NCBI RefSeq assembly: GCF_963082655.1
Contig: NC_081553.1
Coordinates: 229,114,482 to 229,178,481, forward strand
Direction of reading: 5' to 3'
DNA length: 64,000 nt
From: Stomoxys calcitrans
Taxonomy: Eukaryota > Arthropoda > Insecta > Diptera > Muscidae
Shown in pieces: positions 58,043 to 64,000 of the stretch; position 1 is the stretch's first letter, and each line of letters starts with the position of its first letter. The notes beneath the pieces are model-generated. The model did no database searches. It worked only from the letters and a program-made list of their open reading frames with translations, and had not been told where the DNA came from. A program made the position numbers and the translations under genes.

Positions 58043-61000
58043 GTGGCATATAATATAAATGGGATTGAAAATAAATATTTATTCCCTACATTTTTCCAAT
58101 ACATTAAGCAGTTCGAAATATTTTTATTACAAGAAACTCATCTAGAAAAAGAAAAAACAGAAAGGGCAAGGTCTTACTTCAATGGATTTCATTTGTTTTT
58201 CAAACCTGCTATACGAATACACAGATTTGGTAGAGCTATTGGAGGAAGCATACTTGGTATAAGTAAAAATCTAAAAGATTTTGGAATATCGCATGAAGTC
58301 AATGAGAACGAAGATCTCACTATTAAATTGTTCAACAAGCACAATACCATTACTATAATTCCCCAATATTTAAGACCGGTTAGCTGGGATATTGATTTTA
58401 GGCGGTTAAAACAGATATTTCAAGATGTTGAAGTACCAAATGCTGTAATAATGGGAGATCTAAATGTTAGAATTGGAGAGCTGCGGCAGGATATAGGAGA
58501 ATTTTACACTGAAAACTTTTATGCCGGTTATGAAGTCAGAAAATCGAAAGATAAGATTATAAATCAAAAAGGTAAACAATTTATACAATTCTGCAACGAT
58601 TACAATATATTCGTATTAAATGGTGTAACCAAAGGCGACGAGGACGGAAAATGCACATATGTTAGCACAATGGGGGAATCGGTAAACGATATATGTGCTG
58701 TATCTAAAGAAACGTTGGATATTGTTAATGAATTTGTTGTCGATGATAAGGTGTGGTCCGATCATTTTCCTATAAACCTAAAACTGAATATGCAAATGGA
58801 AAAGGCAAAAAAGATGAACTTGCTACCAAAACTAATTTGGAAAGATAGTAGAAAAATTCAATACCAAAGTTCTCTAAATGAAAATTTTGATTGTAGCTTA
58901 TCCACAAACGAAGAAATAGGTCTAACCGATGTCTGTAAATTAATCCAACTATCTTCTGTGCCATCGACTGAATTATACTCATTTGAGCCGAAATGTAAGT
59001 GGTATAATAACAATTGCAACAAGGCAAGAATAAAAAGCTTTCAATTATTAAACGTGTACAGAAAAACAAAAGATTCAGAAGACCGAAAAAGATATCTGTC
59101 AGCGCAAAATCATTACAAGATAGTATGCAATAACAGTAGAGCCGATTATTATAATGAAATGGCAAGTAGATTAAATTATGTTACAAACTCAAAAGATTGG
59201 TGGAAAGTCGCCAGGGAAATACGTTGCCACTATAATCAAGCAGGATCTGCCCTTACATCAAATATTTTCAAACGCTATTTTGAAAATTTATTAAATTCAG
59301 TACAAAAAAATGCCGTTATATATTACGCACCAACATTTACGGAAGACTTGGATTTAGATGGACCAATAATGATGTCAGAGTTGAAAAAGATACTACAAAA
59401 TGTGAAGATTAATAAGGCTCCTGGCGAAGACAGAGTGCCGTATGAATTCTTCGTTAATGGTACGGAACAGCTGCACAAACAACTGCTTAGAATATATAAT
59501 AAAATATACACAGACGGAACAGCTGATCCAACATTTACAAAAACGATCATTTATCCAATATATAAAAAAGGAGATAGCAATGATCCGTCAAATTATAGAG
59601 GCATATCCTTTATGAACTGTGTAGCCAAAATATTTATGGGAGTTCTGAACGAACGCTTGTATAATTGGGTTGAAAAATATGGGATTCTGACTGAGTTTCA
59701 AGCAGGATTCCGTAAGAAATATTCAACGGTTGACAACATATATAACCTTTCAACTGTCATTAGTCTAAAGCAGGGGGAAAAAAGAAAAGTTTATGCCTTC
59801 TTCGTAGATTTTAAAGCGGCGTTTGACAATATATCCAGGCAAGCACTAATCTACAAACTCTTTCAGTTGGGTGTGTCCCACAAAATGGTATCTATGATAG
59901 AATCAATCTATAATAAAACGCAATCGGCAGCTTGGGACGGTTATGAATTATCTGAATACTTTGATACTACTAAAGGAGTGAAACAAGGATGCTTACTGTC
60001 ACCATTACTATTCTCTCTTTATATCAATGACCTGTATGAATACCTTGAAGGCGGAATTTTTGTCGAAAATTTGAACCTACGGCTCCTACTATACGCTGAT
60101 GACATTGTGTTGCTAGCAGACGACGTCCATGTATTACAGAATATGATACACAACCTAGAAATATACTGTAATACCTGGAACCTGGAAGTGAACCTATCAA
60201 AATCGGAAATTATGGTTTTCAGGAATGGAGGCAGACTAGCCAAACACGAAAAATGGAAATTTAATGGAAACGTAATTAAAATTACAAATGAATATAAATA
60301 TTTAGGGGTAATATTCACACCAAAGATGACATTTACTAAACATATCCAAAATCGGAACAACCAAGCAAAAATTGCAATAAACGCAACATGGAAAAACTTT
60401 GTAGGCAGAACAGACATAAATATGAACGCAAAATGGAAATTGTTTTTAGCGGTTTGCAGATCCATTCAAACCTACGCTGCCCAAGTTTGGGGGTTCTGTC
60501 ATTTCGAAGAAGTTGACTCCTTGCAACGTTATTTCTTAAAAAGGATTTTAAAACTACCAGTTTGTACTCCAAACTACGTACTCATGCTAGAAACGGAGGT
60601 AGAGGATACACATATATATACCCTGGGACTGCACTTAAAATATATAGGAAAAACTCTGTTTCAGCATTCGGGCGCTAGATTGCCAAACCAGCTATCCAAT
60701 ATTGCATTACGCAGAAATGTCTTCTGGGTAAAAGAACTGAAATCCTTAGCTGCAAGTATGGATATTCAATGGCCTGAAGCATTTCCTTCATCAAGCCTAT
60801 GGTATGACTTTACCAAGAAACTTATAAACAGCTTAAAACTGAACCTCTATCAAAATAGGATTCACAGAAAAACGGAAAGCCAACAAAGAATATATAAATA
60901 CCTGGACCCGAACAAAGCCTATCTCTATCTTAATGAGCGATACACATCAGAAAATATTACTTGGATATTTAAAGCTCGCAGTGGAATGATATCCCTGGGT

Positions 61001-61261
61001 TACAATAACTTTGAAGAGAATGAGTCGGAAAAAATGTGTAAGCTTTGCAACCTAAGAGAAACAGAAACTTTGGACCATTTCCTTGGAATTTGTCCGGTTC
61101 TAAGAGAATTTAGATTGGCCGCCTTTAGTAAAGCATCATTGAGCTTCGTAGAAGTACTCCATATACTAGACGGAATTGAAGTGGGAAATTGGGATAAGCT
61201 AACAACTTATTTACGAATGGCTTATAATTATCGGCAACTTTTATTAAATGAATATCATTAA
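58043..61261 (+). CDS. LINE ORF2: APE-type endonuclease and reverse transcriptase
   Basis: 1,072 codons from 58,043, a GTG rather than an ATG. The frame is open back to 57,968 and overlaps the ORF1 end by 34 nt, so the true N-terminus probably comes from frameshifting. Endonuclease (residues 1-245): 'YNING' 3-7, 'QETH' 30-33, 'GDLN' 138-141, 'SVND' 213-216 and 'SDH' 239-241 cover the metal-binding and catalytic blocks. RT (about 440-760): 'NKAPGED' 457-463, 'YRGIS' 518-522, 'QAGFR' 553-557, 'VDFKAAFD' 588-595, 'GVKQGCLLSPLLF' 645-657 and the catalytic 'YADD' 684-687. A C-terminal knuckle has C999, C1002, H1012 and C1017. There is no RNase H. The product nicks target DNA and primes cDNA synthesis there. 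The first ATG in frame (58,451, residue 137) lies inside the endonuclease core, so starting there would destroy it. All key residues are present, so the gene looks functional. Confidence 0.96.
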   Translation: MAYNINGIENKYLFPTFFQYIKQFEIFLLQETHLEKEKTERARSYFNGFHLFFKPAIRIHRFGRAIGGSILGISKNLKDFGISHEVNENEDLTIKLFNKHNTITIIPQYLRPVSWDIDFRRLKQIFQDVEVPNAVIMGDLNVRIGELRQDIGEFYTENFYAGYEVRKSKDKIINQKGKQFIQFCNDYNIFVLNGVTKGDEDGKCTYVSTMGESVNDICAVSKETLDIVNEFVVDDKVWSDHFPINLKLNMQMEKAKKMNLLPKLIWKDSRKIQYQSSLNENFDCSLSTNEEIGLTDVCKLIQLSSVPSTELYSFEPKCKWYNNNCNKARIKSFQLLNVYRKTKDSEDRKRYLSAQNHYKIVCNNSRADYYNEMASRLNYVTNSKDWWKVAREIRCHYNQAGSALTSNIFKRYFENLLNSVQKNAVIYYAPTFTEDLDLDGPIMMSELKKILQNVKINKAPGEDRVPYEFFVNGTEQLHKQLLRIYNKIYTDGTADPTFTKTIIYPIYKKGDSNDPSNYRGISFMNCVAKIFMGVLNERLYNWVEKYGILTEFQAGFRKKYSTVDNIYNLSTVISLKQGEKRKVYAFFVDFKAAFDNISRQALIYKLFQLGVSHKMVSMIESIYNKTQSAAWDGYELSEYFDTTKGVKQGCLLSPLLFSLYINDLYEYLEGGIFVENLNLRLLLYADDIVLLADDVHVLQNMIHNLEIYCNTWNLEVNLSKSEIMVFRNGGRLAKHEKWKFNGNVIKITNEYKYLGVIFTPKMTFTKHIQNRNNQAKIAINATWKNFVGRTDINMNAKWKLFLAVCRSIQTYAAQVWGFCHFEEVDSLQRYFLKRILKLPVCTPNYVLMLETEVEDTHIYTLGLHLKYIGKTLFQHSGARLPNQLSNIALRRNVFWVKELKSLAASMDIQWPEAFPSSSLWYDFTKKLINSLKLNLYQNRIHRKTESQQRIYKYLDPNKAYLYLNERYTSENITWIFKARSGMISLGYNNFEENESEKMCKLCNLRETETLDHFLGICPVLREFRLAAFSKASLSFVEVLHILDGIEVGNWDKLTTYLRMAYNYRQLLLNEYH

Positions 61262-61425
61262 TTAAAATTTAAAGTTTATGCGACAGACGTTATACACATA
61301 GTCGCTAATAAATATTACTTCTTTCTAAGAATAAATGTACATATTTAGAAAATTAATTTTAAGTAACATATCTGCTATGAATCAAAGATTTTATTCGAAT
61401 AAAGAAGTCCTACTACTACTACTAC
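61262..61425 (+). terminator. LINE 3' UTR with AATAAA and (CTA)n tail
   Basis: AATAAA at 61,398-61,403 lies 6 bp before a run of about five CTA triplets that ends at the target-site duplication. Two earlier AATAAA matches lie near 61,308 and 61,330. A short tandem repeat tail in place of poly(A) is known from several insect LINE clades. Confidence 0.75.
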
Positions 61426-61426
61426 T

Positions 61427-61541
61427 AAAAAGGAGGCCCTTTATCATTGTGCTTTAACTTAAATCGGACTGCACTCATTGATATGTGGGAAGTTTGCCCA
61501 TGTTCCTTAGTGGAATGTTCATGGGCAAAATTTGCAATTTA
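61427..61541 (+). repeat. SINE, right portion after the LINE insertion
   Basis: Resumes at 'aaaaaggaggccctttatca' and runs to 'ttcatgggcaaaatttgcaattt'. With 56,905-57,105 it makes one SINE copy that was present before the LINE arrived. Confidence 0.92.
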
Positions 61542-62257
61542 CAGGTATGGATAGGTTGAGTTTTATTAGGAAATTTGAGAAGATCTTAAGAGTTGCCCTA
61601 AGTCGGAATCCCAGATCATGGCTAAGGTCTCTACAGCAGTCCGTCCTTACTGGTTTTTTGATGTTTCGATTCGAACCCCATCGTTCATCACCATAACACC
61701 TTTGCGGCAGAGGTTTAAATATATCACTTATAAGGTGGCATATTAAGCATCGCTTGCAAACCTTATTTCGGCATATCTTTGAGACATCCGAACTAGAAGA
61801 TAGCAATTGAAATTCTTGGAAGGGATCTTCCTCTCCAAAAACTGAGGATTTATGAGGACATAATGGTCTAGGTTTGAGTTCAGCTTAAAATGCCTGGTAC
61901 GATATATGGAGTCCCTGTATAGACTGCAGGCTTATGCCCAACACTGACTTGGGCTGCTGCACATTAAAGGAATACATATTTAAGGTATACAGAAGACGAA
62001 CTAATGTTTGCCGACAGATGGCACAATAAAAAATACTCCACGCTGACAATTATGGGTGGATTCGCAAGGTTACTAGTTGGGGGTGCACATTAGACTGTCC
62101 CACACAGTTTTTTTTTTTTGCTAAAATGGAAACTCTTATGATACATTTTTTCCTTTTGATTCCAAAAAGCAAAATATTAAATTTTTTGGCAATCGATAAA
62201 CGATAATCCGAGCGTACACTACGTCCAAATCTGGATGTAGTACTTTCTAAAGGAACC
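61542..62257. other. No gene recognised
   Basis: Contains 'gtccttactggtttttt' near 61,651, like a C-type HINE terminus, and T12 near 62,109. The 95-codon minus frame has no recognised domain. Confidence 0.45.
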
Positions 62258-62433
62258 CAAAGGTTTGCATGTCCGCCTGTAATGCCAAACGCCTGGGTTC
62301 GAATCCGAGTATGTCAGAAAAAATTTTCGGCGGTGGTTATCACCCCCTAATGCTGGCAACATTTATGAGGTACTGTTCCATTTGGCATGGCGGCCATGGA
62401 AAAACTTCTCCACAAAGAGGTGTAGCACTGCAG
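62258..62433 (+). repeat. SINE head and first half
   Basis: 'ggtttgcatgtccgcctgtaatg', B box GGTTCGAATCC, 'ggcggtggttatcacc', 'ccacaaagaggtgtagcactg'. It is cut where a HINE-like 5' block begins. Confidence 0.88.
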
Positions 62434-63512
62434 TCAAGACATTTTAAGTCGACCTAGCCATGTCCGTCCGTCTGTCTGTCGAAAGCACGCTAACTTTCGA
62501 AAGATTAAAGCTAGGCGCTTGAAATTTTACTTTTTATTATTGTAGGTCAGATGGGATTATAAATGGGCCATGTCGGTCCATGTTTTGATATAGCTTCCAT
62601 ACAAACCGATTTTAGATCTTGACTTCTTGAGTCTCTAGAGAGCACATTTCTCATCCGATTTGGCTGAAATTTTGCACGAGGTGTTCTGTTGTGACTTTTA
62701 ATAACTGCACAAATTACGGTTAAAATCGGTTCATAACCTGATATAGCTGTCATATAAACCGATATCGGATCTTGACTTCTTGAGCCGCTAGATGGCGCAA
62801 TTATTATTTGATTTAACTAAAATTTTGCATAAAGTGTTTTGTGTTAACTTCCAACAACTTTGCCAAGTATGGTCTAGGCGGTGTATGACCTGATATATAT
62901 CGGATTTTTAGTACCTTACAAATTTTGACAGCATAAGGTGAGCAAAACTACCGCTGAAACTTTTTTTCTGATTGTCTCGTCCGGATTTAAACCCATGCGG
63001 TCAACGTCATAAGCGGACATGCTAACCTCTGCACCACGGTGGCCTCCAAGTTGTCAGTGCAGATGCCTTTGATTCGGTTCCAACCAGCGGTTATGGTTTG
63101 TTGCTACTTTGGTGTAAGGTTTGGTTTGAGCCGCTAAAGGGCGCCATTATTGCCCAATTTGGCTGAAATTTTGCATGAAATCTTTTATTATGACTTCCAA
63201 CAACTGTGACAAGTATGGTCTATCGGTTCATAACCTAATATAGCTCCCATATAAACTGATCTCCCGATTATACTTCTTGAACCTATAGAGGGCGTAATTC
63301 AACCCGATTTTGCTGAAATTTTGTACAATGACTTTATTGTCCAAATCGGTTTTTAACTTGCTATAGCTCCAATAGCATAGCAATTCTTATCCATTATCCT
63401 TTGCTTGCCTCTAAAGAGATATCGGGCAAAAAAACTTGACAAATGCGATCCATGGTAAAGGGTATATAAGATTCGGCCCCGCCGAACTTAGCAAGCTTTT
63501 ACTTGTTTCTAC
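62434..63512 (+). mobile_element. HINE-like element, subfamily B, with nested SINE
   Basis: Starts inside the 5' block ('agacattttaagtcgaccta'), GTCY at 62,461-62,480, B units on both sides of a minus-strand SINE piece (62,910-63,046), 3' motif 'catggtaaagggtatataag', mutated palindrome (TTCGGCCCCGCCGAA) and the end 'ttagcaagcttttacttgttt'. Confidence 0.86.
62910..63046 (-). repeat. SINE head inserted in a HINE-like element
   Basis: Minus-strand head ('ggccaccgtggtgcagaggt'), damaged B box, 'ccgctga' and 'ttatgctgtcaa' region. The 3' half is missing. No duplication was found. Confidence 0.82.
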
Positions 63513-64000
63513 TTTTTCCTGTATTTTTCGCGCATATTTATGCATAAACACGCATGACTTATACATTCATGTAATCCAAATAATTCTATTAATGGATAAT
63601 ATTTTCACTCTAACTCATTCATAGGATAATCTTGATTTTTTCCATCTTACTCCAACCATTTGTTTCCCCTTCAGAATATTTTTCTCTCCCAGTTTAGATA
63701 TCCTTAAAATTACACAAATTATTACCCTTAACCCGTAGTGGAATATTTAATCACCTTTGCTATGCAACCCTTGGCAGCTCCTCAATTCAGGCACGTGTCA
63801 AACGTCAACAGCGGTTAACACCAATTATACTCAAATGGGACCCTAATTAAAAAAGCCTCTCTAAGGATAAAAACAATTCCAAAAAACACACAAATATTGG
63901 AAAAAGGCTATAAACACGTAGAGACTACTCAGTCAGGATATCAATGCAAACGGGAACAAATATTGCTGAGCATGCAGCAAAAGACAAAAAACTGGTATCT
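63513..64000. other. No gene recognised
   Basis: AT-rich sequence to the window edge, with no repeat family or coding frame of note. Confidence 0.5.

Larger units (their letters stand above)
57106..61425 (+). mobile_element. Apparently intact non-LTR retrotransposon (LINE) with target-site duplication
   Basis: About 4.3 kb: a 44-bp leader, ORF1, ORF2, a 164-bp 3' UTR with AATAAA, and a (CTA)n tail. It sits inside a SINE. The SINE sequence TAAAAAGGAGG occurs at both edges (57,095-57,105 and 61,426-61,436). The first T could belong to the tail, so the duplication is 10-11 bp, and other SINE copies show the empty site. Neither ORF contains a stop or visible frameshift, suggesting recent insertion. 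The leader is short, so slight 5' truncation cannot be excluded. An L1-like ORF1 with a knuckle-bearing ORF2 and no RNase H did not let me name the clade with confidence. Confidence 0.95.

Noticed and set aside
58999..58999. Possible splice or frameshift break within ORF2
   Set aside because: The frame is continuous from 57,968 to 61,261 with domains in the normal order, so no break is needed.
13614..62480. Regularly spaced repeats that might be a CRISPR array
   Set aside because: The 153-bp units have no short identical repeats with unique spacers; they are tandem arrays inside eukaryotic HINE-like elements.

Overview
This is eukaryotic, AT-rich, repeat-dominated DNA with no convincing host protein-coding gene. 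The repeat types point to a higher fly, probably calyptrate or muscid: DINE-1/mini-me-like elements with (GTCY)n blocks, mariner relatives, and a tRNA-derived SINE. That assignment is inference from repeat style; no host gene confirms it. The window is best read as intergenic or giant-intron sequence in which nearly every recognisable feature is a mobile element.

The best-preserved gene set is a complete-looking non-LTR retrotransposon at 57,106-61,425. ORF1 (57,150-58,001) has a coiled coil followed by an RRM-like segment. ORF2 (58,043-61,261) has an APE-type endonuclease, a reverse transcriptase with YADD, and a CCHC knuckle. The element lies inside a SINE copy, is flanked by a perfect target-site duplication and has no internal stops. 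ORF2 lies in the -1 frame relative to ORF1 and has no upstream ATG. The last codons of ORF1 form the heptamer A AAA AAC directly before the TAA stop, so ORF2 is probably made by -1 ribosomal frameshifting.

The commonest component, about twenty copies in both orientations, is an element with this plan: a 5' end like TTTTATACCCACCACC, a (GTCY)n microsatellite, a variable tandem array, an inverted copy of the terminal motif, and a GC-rich palindrome at the 3' end. This matches the known layout of DINE-1/mini-me elements, which are non-autonomous Helentrons; I call them HINE-like here. Subfamily A carries 'gctgccatatagaccgatct' with 'acagtgagt'. Subfamily B carries 'gcctctagagggcgcaatt' and the palindrome TTCGGCCCGGCCGAA. 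Subfamily C carries 'tagctcccatatatatcttt' and the palindrome GTCGG...CCGAC. All three have a 153-bp tandem unit.

The second commonest component is a roughly 320-bp tRNA-derived SINE (B box GGTTCGAATCC), about 15 full or partial copies, several with clear target-site duplications. Other elements are decayed LINE pieces (RTE-like at 5.4, 7.9 and 49.1 kb; RNase-H-bearing at 5.0, 11.5, 43.7 and 50.8 kb; an ORF1 with part of ORF2 at 27.8-29.3 kb; Jockey-like at 54.8 kb), a mariner MITE at 9.07 kb, and a fold-back mariner relic at 19.6 kb. There is also an AT-rich satellite with a higher-order period at 4.2-4.95 kb, and another dispersed family (D) around 18.1, 25.7, 47.4-48.7 and 50.1 kb. The rest is unassigned AT-rich sequence with microsatellites.

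Boundaries were read by eye. Those set by target-site duplications are base-accurate; most others are good to about 10-30 bp.
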